This document shows positions 19,876-31,419 of a DNA stretch of 64,000 bases, one piece after another. The notes under the pieces are model-generated. The model ran no database searches. It was not told the origin of the DNA and saw only the letters and a list, made by a program, of their open reading frames with translations. A program made the position numbers and the translations under genes. This stretch comes from Polytrichum commune (lineage: Eukaryota > Streptophyta > Polytrichopsida > Polytrichales > Polytrichaceae): assembly GCA_950295325.1 (NCBI GenBank), contig OX485805.1, positions 27,887,501 to 27,951,500 of the forward strand, read 5' to 3'. Positions within the stretch are counted from its first letter, which is position 1, and the number at the start of each line of letters is the position of its first letter.

Positions 19876-21995
19876 TGTGAGGCCAAACCCCCCACCCTTA
19901 AGCGTCCGTAGTCCGAGTAGTGGGTTTGGGCTCACATTCCTCCGCGGTATTGGATTTGGACTTGGATGAGTCCATAGTGCAAGGTTCACCCTTCAAGTGG
20001 TCTTGGATTTAACTGGAATTTCACGTTTAACAACTCAATGTACGATTTCAATACGTATGTGGAGAATGCACAAGTTAACTATGTTATTTTAACCTCCTTA
20101 TGCTCGGGTGCTATTTTGTCTTTGTTTGCTTCTAACGTCCATCCGGCCGCTTTAGCTACACAAGCCCTTAAGGATATCCCTCTCCTAAATGGAGTCCGTG
20201 CCGTTGACTCTATACTACCACTTGAACTATCACTTGTGTATTCCGTATCGCTACTATAAGAGGTCTCACTTGGTGTCTCCATACCGTACATAAGCCTTTA
20301 AGTATTAAGAAATACTTATGTGACTTATGTCAATCTCTCCCTCGCACCTTTGGTCTTTGCTTCCTTTGTCTTGCCATCGCGAGAGTGCTCCACATTCTCC
20401 ATTAATTTGTGCACGTGGTTTATTTTTAAAGAGAGGATGCAAGTGTTAAAAAAAACACTATTCTCTATAGTCAATCTCAAATACATTTACTTGTGAAAGC
20501 CACACATAACACTAACTAGCATAATGTAACTAACTACTTGTCTATGAGCTAATTAGGTAGGCTATCTACTAAGCTCCTTCATAAACCCAGCTCCTTCATA
20601 AACCCAGCTTCTTAGCTTCTAACTAAACAAACCCAGCTCCTTCATAAACCCAGCTCCTTCATGAACCCAGCTCCTTAGCTTCTAACTAAACAAACCCAGG
20701 TCCTTCATAAACCCAGCTCTTTACTTTCTAACTAAACAAACCCAGCTCCTTCATAAACCCAGCTCCTTCATGAACCCACAACTTTGTAGTTGTAATCCCC
20801 AACTACCTCACTAATTATTCAAGCCCTTAACTAATCTTCCTACCTAATTTCCCTAATTCTACTAACAACCCCTTTCTAATCACACAATTCTTCTCTAATC
20901 CTAAAATCCTAAAATCCTAGAGAGGAGAGGGGGAGAGAGAATTTCCTAACTTCACTAAGACTAACTAATCCACACAAGTATATTTTTGCACTCATCACAA
21001 CATCAAGTGCTCAACTCTTAAACATGGAACTTGCAACCACGTGTATTCAAAACATGAACTTAAAGTACCACAAATTGGAATCATGAATTAACTTTAAAAT
21101 CCTTCACGTCAACACTAATTCTACCAAGAGGTCAAGCCCTCTTCAAGGCTAACAAGCCTTGGCTCTCAAACTAAAAACTAAGCACACACATGTGCTCCAA
21201 TATGGCTTCCCACACCCACACTTATAACTCGTGGGGTGCCTTGGAGCACAAAGGAAAGAGAGGATGAGTGAGGGAAGAATGAGGGATTATATAGTAAGCT
21301 TGAGGGGGTGAGCACCCTCAAGGCTCACGATAAGCCCTTGAGATTTCCTCCTACTTAGTAGGCGCCAATCCTATCTTCTAAGCCTTCCTCCCTCAAATGA
21401 TCAACAAGGATCCTAATTCGAACATTTAACTAGCCTTGGCTTTCTACCTACCACACTTTACCAAACTTGGGATGCTTCAACCCAAACTTAGCCTCCTTCG
21501 CTTTCCGCCGCCATAACTTTCTCCCCTTACTTTCCCAAATCGTCGCTCACCACTTAATTCAAACCACGATGCTTAACTCGTGATTTGATTGGTGCTTTGA
21601 GAATTTGCTTATCCTCCACCTTGCATTCTTCCTTGGGCCTTCCCCATTAAGTGGCCATGATGAGGTGGTCCACTTGTGCGCTCCATGTGATCCTCCATTC
21701 ATCCCAATTCGAATGCACTTGCCTCTTGAGTCACTTTGGTTGTCTCCATCCATTTGTACTAGCCTACTCACTAACTACTCAATCCAAGTTCTCCTTACCT
21801 ATCCTCATTCACTCAAATCCTTCCGAAGGTAAAAACACAATAACAACTCACATCCTAGCCTCTTACAACATGGTACTTCTAAGACTAACATTTCACTCTT
21901 TTTATATTTTTGTGAAGTAACATGCTACTTCAAAAGTGCATCAACTAACGTTTCAAGGATCTAAGACTAAATGTGGGCACCCTTTTGGGCTCACA
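19876..21995 (-). repeat. 3' LTR of the 11.4-kb Gypsy element
   Basis: 2120 bp. It contains a minisatellite of AACCCAGCTCCTTCATA units at about 20571-20787. Small open frames inside are identical in both LTRs and are not considered genes. Confidence 0.95.
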
Positions 21996-22056
21996 TAATT
22001 GGCGACCATCGGGGGATGAATCCAAACATCTCTTGCTCCAAGGGTAAGTTGCCTAG

Positions 22057-25000
22057 TCAAGCTCGGTACTCCTTACATCTACTTCCCGATGTACGGGTAG
22101 GAAAGAGCTCACCATTCAACGTTTCCAATTGAATTGAATTATTAGGAAAGACCTCATAGACAAGGTAAGGTCCTAACCATACCGCATTGAATTTCGCCGG
22201 AAATTCAAGCTTTCGTGTGTCTTGAATCATGACCATCATTCCCGGTGTTAGGGCCCTTCTCTTATGTCGTTTGTCGAAAGTAATCTTTCTCCTTCTTTGG
22301 ATTGCCTCAATATGTTGAGCCGCCATTCTCCTCCCTTCGTCAAGTGCTTCCAAATCGGTTAGTCGATTTCGTAAGGATTGACTTTCGGTAAGTCTCGTAC
22401 TCACGGCCACCCTAAGTGACTCGACTTCATATTCGATTGGTAGTGTCGCTTCAAGACCATAGACTAAGGAAAATGGTGTAGCACGCGTAGTTACCTTATA
22501 GGTTGTACGGTATGCCCAAAGTGCCGCCGTTAGTTTCGTATCCCAATCCCGCTTCGAGTCTATAACCGTCTTGCGTAGTATACTCACCAAAATTCCGTTA
22601 ACCCTTTCCGTTTGTCCATTGGTTTGTGGGTGGTAGGGAGTAGTCTTCCGGTGATCAATTTTAAATTTCTCTGTCATCTCTCGAATCAAGTCATTCAAAA
22701 AGTGAGTACCCCTATCGCTTACTAGGATCTTCGGCACCCCGAACCGCGAAATTATGTTTTCGTACATAAATGTTGCCGCGTGTTCCGCCGTGTCGGTCTT
22801 CACCGCTTTGGCTTCCGCCCACTTGGTGAGGTATTCGGTTGCCACCACAATATATTTCATTCCTTTTGAAGATTGGGGATGGACCTCACCCACATAGTCG
22901 ATGCCCCATTTTTCGAAAGGAATTAAGGGTAATGATACATGTAAAGGCATCTCCATTCTAAGGTCGTTTCGGGCATACCGTTGGCAAGCGTCGCATTTCC
23001 TTACATAGTCATGGGCGTCCTTAAATAGTGTAGGCCAAAAGTAGCCCGCTCTAAGTATTTTTTGCCCGGTGAGTTGACCCGAGAAGTGACCGCCGCAAGC
23101 GCTATCGTGGCAAGCGATTAAAATCGCTTCAACCTCCGTTTTTGACACGCATCGTCGTAAAATACCATCGGACCCCCTTCTAAACAACCTATGGCCCACT
23201 ACAACAAATTGCCTACTATTTACCCTCACCTTCCTTCTCTCTTCTTTTGTCCACTCTTTGGGCAACTTGTGGGTTGTTAGAAATTCCACTATGCCCGCAT
23301 ACCACTCCGGTGTAGAAGTGACCACAAAGAGGCTATCATCTACTAACATATCATTTACCGGATTTTTTCCTATCTCCTCCGACAACCTAGACAAGTGGTC
23401 CGCTTGTAAATGCATACGACCCGGTTTATATTCCACCGTGTAGTCGAATTCTTCTAATAACAAAACCCACCTAGCTAACCTACCACTTAACTCCGCCTTG
23501 TTAATTAGATACTTGATAGCCATGTGGTCAACAAAAAATACAACCGGGTTGCACATGAGGTAATGCCTAAACTTTTTAACGGAAAACACCATGGCTAGGC
23601 ACTCCCTCTCCGTTGTAGAGTAGTTTCTTTCGGCGGGGGTCAATTGCTTACTCGCATAAGCTATAGGTTGATCCTTCTCTTTTTCTCCCGTTGCTTGACA
23701 AAGCGCACTCCCTATTGCCACATTACTAGCATCACAATAGACGTGAAAAGGTTTACCCCAATTGGGTGGTATCAACACCGGATAGGTGCTCAACCTATCC
23801 CGCAATTCCTCAAAGGCTTTTTGACAAGCATCCGTCCACTCGAATTTGACATCATTTTTTAGCAAATGGGTAATGGGCACCGCTATCTTTGAAAAATTAG
23901 GAATAAGTTCCCGGTACCATCCCACATGTCCTAACAACTTAGAGATCCCCTTGGAATTGGTTGGAGTTGCCAAGTCGCTTATGGCCGCAATCTTATCCGG
24001 ATCGGGTTCTCTACCTTTCTCACTAACAACATAACCCAACAACACTCCCTTATTCACTCCCAAAAATGTCTTATCCGGGTTCAATGCTAACCTCATCTTC
24101 CTACACCTAACCAATGCCTCCCTAACACAATGTAGGTGATCATCCACATTACTTTGTGTGCTAAAATCGTCCACAAAGACGGTCATGGATTTGAACAACA
24201 AGTCGGTGAAGATATACATTACTAATCGTTGGAAAGTAGCCGGGGCATTACATAACCCAAATGGCATCACTACCCACACAAAAGTACCCCAAGGTGTAGT
24301 AAAAGCCGTTTTATGGATATCTTGGAGGGCTATGGAAATTTGATTATAACCCGCATACCCATCCATAAAGGTATATCGCGAATGACCTCCAACCTCCTCA
24401 AGCAACAAGGTGATAAAAGGTAAGGGGAAGTGATCCTTTTGTGTGCACGAATTCAATTTCCTATAGTCGACACAAACCCTTAATTTCCCATTTTTTTTCT
24501 TTACTAAGACCATAGGAGAAACCCAATCCGTGATTTCCACCGGCTTGATAAACCCGGCCTTCAATAACCTTTCCAATTCCGCTTTCACCAACAATTGCAA
24601 TTGAGGATTCATCCTCCTCTCCTTTTGTCTAATTGGCCTCGCCCCCGGAATTAAAGGAATCCGGTGCTCTACCATTTCCCTAGGAATTCCCTTAAGCTCA
24701 TCGTAGGACCATGCAAAAGTATCACTAAACTCATCCACCAAATTGCTATACTCCCTAACCTCTTTCTCCCCCAATTTGGAGTCCATCTTCATTTGTCGGG
24801 TTTTTCCATTCTTTAATTTCACATCCACGTACCGCCAATCCGCTTCCAACACATGTGCTTGTTCCTCTTTGTTCCGATACCAATCGGAAGGCACATTGGG
24901 GTAATCTTTCACATCTTGACCTACAACTATCCCCGTAGACGTGGTCTTGAAATGTAAAGGCTCCTCCAATTTTGATGACTCAATAATCACATCCTCCTCT

Positions 25001-27801
25001 TGAGTCCCATCTACATGAATTAAACTAACCTCACCCTCTTCCACGTCATCTACCCAAGGTGTTAACCCACCGCTAACCCACTCTTCCTCGGTGAGCACCT
25101 CACATGGCTCCAACAATGAGCCCTCTCCTAAACTAACACTAGGAAATTCACTCCCTAAGCCTACTTGGTGAAATGTAACCATTACATCAACCTCGGACTC
25201 GGGGTACTCCCTTAGCCATTGGGCATAATCCCCATTATCCCCATAATTGTAAAAATTAGGACCTAGACTTCCCGAGCCCAAATCTATAACAACCCTTTGA
25301 CCTTCGGGATGGACGACTCCCACCAATGCCTTGCCAATCTCATTCTCGTTTAAGTCATCAATTTCCTTCTCCAATGGCAAATACATCTCCTTCTCCATCC
25401 ATCCTTCTAATGAATCAATGGACACTATGACCCTATTACCCTCCGGACCATAAGTGATGGATGGTTTAGGTCCACCCCAATTGACCATAGCATTCGCCAT
25501 CCGCAACCAAGGCCTACCTAGCAAAATGGGGAAGGTGTCCTTGTTGGAGTGCATTTTAATGACATGGAAGGTGACCAAGTACTCCTCACCTCCCGTAGTC
25601 ATTCTACAATCCTTGATCATCCCCAAAGGCGTAGTCGAACTTTGATTTGCCATATTTATGACCAAAGGTGAAGGCCCCGTGAGTCCAAGTCCCAATTTTT
25701 TCATAGTATCCTCCGGTAGTATATTTAGACTACTCCCTCCGTCGACTAGCACATTAGGAACCACCTTATCTACTATAACAACTTCTATTTCTATAGCTTT
25801 CACGTCTCTTCCACCTTGTGATTGGATCCTAGCGGCTATTTTAGCTTTCACCTTCCTCATCCTCTTGTGTACCGGCATTCCCTCCTTTAATGTTTTCCTT
25901 GCCGTGGGTGAAATTTCCAATAGTTGGCCGAAAGTAATATCCGCCTTGAGTGTACTAAGGTCCGCCCACAAGTCGTACCCGGTAGATCTTTCCACCTTAG
26001 AATTACCCACTACGTCGAATTCGTCTACGGGAACCCCCGGTCCTTCCCATTCACCCACATCGCTATTATCCAAGTCATGTACCGCATTAGTCCTCTCCCT
26101 ATCTTGTAAAATTATATTTTCCCTCTCTACATCCTTAGTAGCTCTTCTAGCTACCCTATCCAACTCGGAGAGATTAATCTCTTCATCCGAAGAGTAATTT
26201 CCTTGCTCTCCTATTCCTACCTCCAACGGGGCATCCCCTCTTCTAGCCCTAGTAGTTACCGCTAGTGCAGGTGCTTCTTCAACCACACCCTTACCCTTCA
26301 CTAACTCATATGTAATAGCATTGGTGTGAGGAGGCCATTGACTTTGCTCCTCTCCAATTCTCGTTGGGAGAGGAAGCATGTCATCACATGTGGCCTCCAA
26401 CACTCCATCCATGAACCTAACATCTTGGGAGTTAGATGGTCCCGGATCCGTTGGAGGCGCTTGTCTCCCGTTACTACCATTAGGTGGAACTCCTTGTCTA
26501 TTTTGTATTGGAATGTAACCGGTTGTAGTTTGCAAGCCTGCCAGTGGATGGAAAGTTTGCCTAGCATTACTATGGTCATAGTATAAGTTAGGTGGCCTAA
26601 GTTCATTGGCCGGTACTCCTTGTGGCCTAGCACCTCGCATATTATCCCTTGCTTGTTGTTGTGGATTAGCCACCGGGTAAGGGACATTAATTATTTTGTC
26701 CGGTTGGCGACACGTATCCGAGGGATGACTTCCTCCACAATTGCTACAATTAAACTCTTGACCTTCGGACCAACATTGTCCTTGAGCGTGCCACCTTCCA
26801 CAAAAGGGATGAAATTCCTTCTTCTCTAAATTTTGGCCACCTTGCCCTCTAGGTTGTGGTCCTCTATTGCTTCCATTTCCATAGTGAGGTGGCGCTTGAC
26901 CTCGTTGATTTTGTTGAGGTGGGTTACCGTTTCCTCTTTGGTCACGGTTTTGTCCACTTCTACAAAATTGACGCGTGTGGCCCGGTTGGCCACATTGGAC
27001 ACACCATAATCCGGAAGAATGCCTACCCGACTCAACCGGGGGTGGAGGCCCCGGTTGTTGACTCCGGATCATTAATGACATTTGATCCGTGAGGCTTTGC
27101 ATTTGTTTTATCATAGCCTCTTGGAATCCTAGTTGGCTAGCACCTAGTCTTCTCTCAACCTCCTCCAAGTGTGGATCCGTTCTAGGGGCCGGTAGTGCCA
27201 AAAGAGGTGCCGGTTCCCTAACCGCTAAAGGTCGGGGACCGGTGTCCACAATGGCATATGGAATTTGGTTCTCATACTTAGCGGGTTCTACCGCTACCAC
27301 CCTAGGGCGTATGGGGATGAATTGTGGGATCAATTCATCCTCCCTTCTCCATAGCCTTTCGTGATCTTTATCCAAGTTTTCAATATCTCTAGCCGCACGC
27401 TTGGCATCCGCCAAGGTCAAGGGATTCCTTTCTAGAACACCCCTAATAGTTCCGGACTTAAAAAACCCTTGAATGAAAAATTGCTTTAGCGTGTCGTCGT
27501 TGAGCATGGTACCCACAAATCTAGTGCACACTAAATCAAACCTCCTAATGTAAGCCGAAATTTCTTCCTCCCTTCCTTGCTTCAATGACGACAATGCCCT
27601 TAATGCGGTACTTTGACCCACTTCCGGCCTAAATTCGTTAAGAAACTCCCTTTGTAATTGTTCCCATCCCCTAAAATGTCCCTCGGCATGATTCCGATAC
27701 CATTCATAGGCTTCCCCCTCTAGAGTGGTAGGAAACCACACTAACCAATAACCCGGGTCGGTTATGAGGAAGCTAGCCAACCGTTCGATATACCGTTCCA
27801 T
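22057..27801 (-). CDS. Gag-Pol polyprotein of the 11.4-kb Gypsy element
   Basis: 1914 codons without interruption. In order: Gag core (residues 1-160, continuing from the upstream frame); CCHC zinc knuckle CVQCGQPGHTRQFC (about 265-278); a second Cys/His cluster (about 337-366); aspartic protease LVDGGSSLNI (about 685); reverse transcriptase with VCVDYRKLNS (about 1104) and FVDDF (about 1207, a variant of YxDD); RNase H with VYCDAS (about 1350); integrase HHCC zinc finger (about 1560-1605) and D,D-35-E core ([28 protein letters not shown], about 1633-1730). It ends 62 bases before the LTR without a chromodomain. The domain order (integrase last) is that of Ty3/Gypsy. Confidence 0.95.
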   Translation of the reverse strand: MERYIERLASFLITDPGYWLVWFPTTLEGEAYEWYRNHAEGHFRGWEQLQREFLNEFRPEVGQSTALRALSSLKQGREEEISAYIRRFDLVCTRFVGTMLNDDTLKQFFIQGFFKSGTIRGVLERNPLTLADAKRAARDIENLDKDHERLWRREDELIPQFIPIRPRVVAVEPAKYENQIPYAIVDTGPRPLAVREPAPLLALPAPRTDPHLEEVERRLGASQLGFQEAMIKQMQSLTDQMSLMIRSQQPGPPPPVESGRHSSGLWCVQCGQPGHTRQFCRSGQNRDQRGNGNPPQQNQRGQAPPHYGNGSNRGPQPRGQGGQNLEKKEFHPFCGRWHAQGQCWSEGQEFNCSNCGGSHPSDTCRQPDKIINVPYPVANPQQQARDNMRGARPQGVPANELRPPNLYYDHSNARQTFHPLAGLQTTTGYIPIQNRQGVPPNGSNGRQAPPTDPGPSNSQDVRFMDGVLEATCDDMLPLPTRIGEEQSQWPPHTNAITYELVKGKGVVEEAPALAVTTRARRGDAPLEVGIGEQGNYSSDEEINLSELDRVARRATKDVERENIILQDRERTNAVHDLDNSDVGEWEGPGVPVDEFDVVGNSKVERSTGYDLWADLSTLKADITFGQLLEISPTARKTLKEGMPVHKRMRKVKAKIAARIQSQGGRDVKAIEIEVVIVDKVVPNVLVDGGSSLNILPEDTMKKLGLGLTGPSPLVINMANQSSTTPLGMIKDCRMTTGGEEYLVTFHVIKMHSNKDTFPILLGRPWLRMANAMVNWGGPKPSITYGPEGNRVIVSIDSLEGWMEKEMYLPLEKEIDDLNENEIGKALVGVVHPEGQRVVIDLGSGSLGPNFYNYGDNGDYAQWLREYPESEVDVMVTFHQVGLGSEFPSVSLGEGSLLEPCEVLTEEEWVSGGLTPWVDDVEEGEVSLIHVDGTQEEDVIIESSKLEEPLHFKTTSTGIVVGQDVKDYPNVPSDWYRNKEEQAHVLEADWRYVDVKLKNGKTRQMKMDSKLGEKEVREYSNLVDEFSDTFAWSYDELKGIPREMVEHRIPLIPGARPIRQKERRMNPQLQLLVKAELERLLKAGFIKPVEITDWVSPMVLVKKKNGKLRVCVDYRKLNSCTQKDHFPLPFITLLLEEVGGHSRYTFMDGYAGYNQISIALQDIHKTAFTTPWGTFVWVVMPFGLCNAPATFQRLVMYIFTDLLFKSMTVFVDDFSTQSNVDDHLHCVREALVRCRKMRLALNPDKTFLGVNKGVLLGYVVSEKGREPDPDKIAAISDLATPTNSKGISKLLGHVGWYRELIPNFSKIAVPITHLLKNDVKFEWTDACQKAFEELRDRLSTYPVLIPPNWGKPFHVYCDASNVAIGSALCQATGEKEKDQPIAYASKQLTPAERNYSTTERECLAMVFSVKKFRHYLMCNPVVFFVDHMAIKYLINKAELSGRLARWVLLLEEFDYTVEYKPGRMHLQADHLSRLSEEIGKNPVNDMLVDDSLFVVTSTPEWYAGIVEFLTTHKLPKEWTKEERRKVRVNSRQFVVVGHRLFRRGSDGILRRCVSKTEVEAILIACHDSACGGHFSGQLTGQKILRAGYFWPTLFKDAHDYVRKCDACQRYARNDLRMEMPLHVSLPLIPFEKWGIDYVGEVHPQSSKGMKYIVVATEYLTKWAEAKAVKTDTAEHAATFMYENIISRFGVPKILVSDRGTHFLNDLIREMTEKFKIDHRKTTPYHPQTNGQTERVNGILVSILRKTVIDSKRDWDTKLTAALWAYRTTYKVTTRATPFSLVYGLEATLPIEYEVESLRVAVSTRLTESQSLRNRLTDLEALDEGRRMAAQHIEAIQRRRKITFDKRHKRRALTPGMMVMIQDTRKLEFPAKFNAVWLGPYLVYEVFPNNSIQLETLNGELFPTRTSGSRCKEYRA

Positions 27802-28007
27802 GTGCCGAGATCCTTGGTCCCATAAAATTTAGGGAGATGAGATGGCATATCCATCGCCGCTAAATTTTGTGGAACCACAATTGGTAGGCCTCTTGGCCTA
27901 ACCAATGGGTCTATTGGAGGTATAGGAGGTATGGGCGGAATTGGGGGTATGGGTGGTGGATCCATCCCCCGTTCCTCGGCCATGGTGACCGGTGAACTAT
28001 TCAACAA
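27762..28007 (-). pseudogene. N-terminal Gag part, out of frame with Gag-Pol
   Basis: This frame encodes a Pro/Ile-rich stretch (PPIPPIPPIPP) and SHLPKFYGTKDLGTW, the usual start of a Gag core. Its continuation (ERYIERLASFLITDP) is in another frame from 27801. A single-base shift in the overlap (27762-27801) therefore separates the two parts. It may be a mutation, a sequencing error or programmed frameshifting. Confidence 0.6.
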
Positions 28008-28031
28008 TCCCCTATCAACTTCTACCGGGAA

Positions 28032-28286
28032 TTATTCTCTAAGTGTGTAATTTTCCGAAGAAGTTTCACCACTCAATTTGGAGGGAGTGATCTCCTCTTC
28101 AAGTTGAGCTCCAAGTTCTAAGGTGTCTAGAATTGACCTAGTCCTAGGTTCGACGTTCAAACAACTCTCTATTCTAACATTATCTTGTTCTAATCTATCA
28201 CTGATTTTAGAGGACCGCCTCTTTCGAGTAGATTTCTCTAGTCCTACTATCAAACTTGGTTTTTGTGAGCGAGTCCTACCTTGCAT
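28032..28286 (-). CDS. Small leader reading frame of the Gypsy element
   Basis: 84 codons upstream of gag, basic at the start and acidic at the end (MQGRTRSQKPS, then SETSSENYTLRE). No function recognised. It is within the element and could be translated as a leader peptide or be chance. Confidence 0.3.
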   Translation of the reverse strand: MQGRTRSQKPSLIVGLEKSTRKRRSSKISDRLEQDNVRIESCLNVEPRTRSILDTLELGAQLEEEITPSKLSGETSSENYTLRE

Positions 28287-28289
28287 TCC

Positions 28290-29195
28290 ATAAGAATCGA
28301 TCGACCCTCACTTGACCACACATAATCCTAGCAATTCTCCTCTTAATATTTTCACTTGTCTTGGTGTGGTTATAATTTTTTTAGGAGGTGAGGAAAAGAA
28401 CCTGCAAGCCCACTTAGGTGAAAGAATCCCAATAGGGGATAGGCATGTTCATGTTAATTTTTTGGTTAAGTCGGAGCATCACCTCCGCACCTTCCCGCAA
28501 ATTAACACTCACCACAATACCGATTGTGAGGGGGTGACCTTCCGAGTAGATTATGTTAAAAGTCGAGGCTTCACCCTTCAACTTCTCACACCATCCACAA
28601 TTCGGAAATTACCCTCTACAACGGATAACAACAATCACGAGTACAAAAGGCATTCCTTAATTAGTTAATGAGTTCACTTTGAAGAAATAAACATACCTTG
28701 AGCAATCGCATCCCCCTGTGAGTTAGCACTCCCCTCAATCGTGACTCAATGTAACAACACCATAAACTTTGTGAAATATTAATTTAATCTAGAGCATGAA
28801 ATGACAACTCCCAAAACTTTGAGACTCACCCCGAGGTGAGTGTCAAAGTTCAATGTCCTAAGGTGAATTTACCCTCTAATGTTTTAATGAGCTACTCGGT
28901 TATAGGTTCCTTTTAAGTTCTTAGCAAATCCCCAAAAAGGTTGAGGACGTACCTTCGCCGCGCTCCTTCCTCAAAAATGAATTTGCGTAATTGACAATGC
29001 AATTCATTCCAAGGAATAGTTGAAATACAATGAATTCAAATGTAACCCAAAGAGAGAATACTTACCGAGTTTCGGGTGCTCCTTCCCTTCTCTCAAGTTT
29101 GTGTCTCCAATTTTTCCTAGTTGCCTCCAAGTCTCCTAGTCGCCTCCAAGTCTTGTAACTACCTTCCGCTTCGCTCCCGGCGGACGCACCAATTA
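28290..29195 (-). other. Untranslated leader of the Gypsy element
   Basis: About 0.9 kb between the right LTR and the first frame. The primer-binding site is at the LTR edge (29173-29192, minus-strand TGGTGCGTCC...). No gene seen. Confidence 0.6.
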
Positions 29196-31314
29196 TGTGA
29201 GGCCAAACCCCCCACCCTTAAGCGTCCGTAGTCCGAGTAGTGGGTTTGGGCTCACATTCCTCCGCGGTATTGGATTTGGACTTGGATGAGTCCATAGTGC
29301 AAGGTTCACCCTTCAAGTGGTCTTGGATTTAACTGGAATTTCACGTTTAACAACTCAATGTACGATTTCAATACGTATGTGGAGAATGCACAAGTTAACT
29401 ATGTTATTTTAACCTCCTTATGCTCGGGTGCTATTTTGTCTTTGTTTGCTTCTAACGTCCATCCGGCCGCTTTAGCTACACAAGCCCTTAAGGATATCCC
29501 TCTCCTAAATGGAGTCCGTGCCGTTGACTCTATACTACCACTTGAACTATCACTTGTGTATTCCGTATCGCTACTATAAGAGGTCTCACTTGGTGTCTCC
29601 ATACCGTACATAAGCCTTTAAGTATTAAGAAATACTTATGTGACTTATGTCAATCTCTCCCTCGCACCTTTGGTCTTTGCTTCCTTTGTCTTGCCATCGC
29701 GAGAGTGCTCCACATTCTCCATTAATTTGTGCACGTGGTTTATTTTTAAAGAGAGGATGCAAGTGTTAAAAAAAACACTATTCTCTATAGTCAATCTCAA
29801 ATACATTTACTTGTGAAAGCCACACATAACACTAACTAGCATAATGTAACTAACTACTTGTCTATGAGCTAATTAGGTAGGCTATCTACTAAGCTCCTTC
29901 ATAAACCCAGCTCCTTCATAAACCCAGCTTCTTAGCTTCTAACTAAACAAACCCAGCTCCTTCATAAACCCAGCTCCTTCATGAACCCAGCTCCTTAGCT
30001 TCTAACTAAACAAACCCAGGTCCTTCATAAACCCAGCTCTTTACTTTCTAACTAAACAAACCCAGCTCCTTCATAAACCCAGCTCCTTCATGAACCCACA
30101 ACTTTGTAGTTGTAATCCCCAACTACCTCACTAATTATTCAAGCCCTTAACTAATCTTCCTACCTAATTTCCCTAATTCTACTAACAACCCCTTTCTAAT
30201 CACACAATTCTTCTCTAATCCTAAAATCCTAAAATCCTAGAGAGGAGAGGGGGAGAGAGAATTTCCTAACTTCACTAAGACTAACTAATCCACACAAGTA
30301 TATTTTTGCACTCATCACAACATCAAGTGCTCAACTCTTAAACATGGAACTTGCAACCACGTGTATTCAAAACATGAACTTAAAGTACCACAAATTGGAA
30401 TCATGAATTAACTTTAAAATCCTTCACGTCAACACTAATTCTACCAAGAGGTCAAGCCCTCTTCAAGGCTAACAAGCCTTGGCTCTCAAACTAAAAACTA
30501 AGCACACACATGTGCTCCAATATGGCTTCCCACACCCACACTTATAACTCGTGGGGTGCCTTGGAGCACAAAGGAAAGAGAGGATGAGTGAGGGAAGAAT
30601 GAGGGATTATATAGTAAGCTTGAGGGGGTGAGCACCCTCAAGGCTCACGATAAGCCCTTGAGATTTCCTCCTACTTAGTAGGCGCCAATCCTATCTTCTA
30701 AGCCTTCCTCCCTCAAATGATCAACAAGGATCCTAATTCGAACATTTAACTAGCCTTGGCTTTCTACCTACCACACTTTACCAAACTTGGGATGCTTCAA
30801 CCCAAACTTAGCCTCCTTCGCTTTCCGCCGCCATAACTTTCTCCCCTTACTTTCCCAAATCGTCGCTCACCACTTAATTCAAACCACGATGCTTAACTCG
30901 TGATTTGATTGGTGCTTTGAGAATTTGCTTATCCTCCACCTTGCATTCTTCCTTGGGCCTTCCCCATTAAGTGGCCATGATGAGGTGGTCCACTTGTGCG
31001 CTCCATGTGATCCTCCATTCATCCCAATTCGAATGCACTTGCCTCTTGAGTCACTTTGGTTGTCTCCATCCATTTGTACTAGCCTACTCACTAACTACTC
31101 AATCCAAGTTCTCCTTACCTATCCTCATTCACTCAAATCCTTCCGAAGGTAAAAACACAATAACAACTCACATCCTAGCCTCTTACAACATGGTACTTCT
31201 AAGACTAACATTTCACTCTTTTTATATTTTTGTGAAGTAACATGCTACTTCAAAGTGCATCAACTAACGTTTCAAGGATCTAAGACTAAATGTGGGCACC
31301 CTTTTGGGCTCACA
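29196..31314 (-). repeat. 5' LTR of the 11.4-kb Gypsy element
   Basis: 2119 bp, nearly identical to 19876-21995 (one-base length difference). It carries the same minisatellite at about 29891-30107. Confidence 0.95.
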
Positions 31315-31419
31315 TGTAGGTTCCAATCGAATAATACAAAAACCATCTTATATAAACAATATTGCAAATACACAGTGTTCATACATGTTCATATGAATGC
31401 TATGCCATTGGCTTTGTAA

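Larger units (their letters stand above)
19876..31314 (-). mobile_element. Full-length Ty3/Gypsy LTR retrotransposon (11.4 kb)
   Basis: Two LTRs of 2120 bp (19876-21995) and 2119 bp (29196-31314), beginning TGTGAG and ending CTCACA, flank a 7.2-kb interior coding on the minus strand. By eye the LTRs differ by one base (AAAA versus AAA at 21931 and its partner), so insertion was very recent. The interior has a leader of about 0.9 kb, a short leader frame, a split gag start and a long gag-pol frame. There is no chromodomain, separating it from the other family here. The flanks (CCTAT left, TGTAG right) do not match as a target duplication. A primer site starting TGGTGCGTCC lies just inside the right LTR; I could not assign its tRNA, and no clear polypurine tract was found. 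Confidence 0.95.

Noticed and set aside
20038-20291. Small frames in the Gypsy LTRs (also 29358-29611)
   Set aside because: Identical in both LTRs, overlapping on both strands, no domain.
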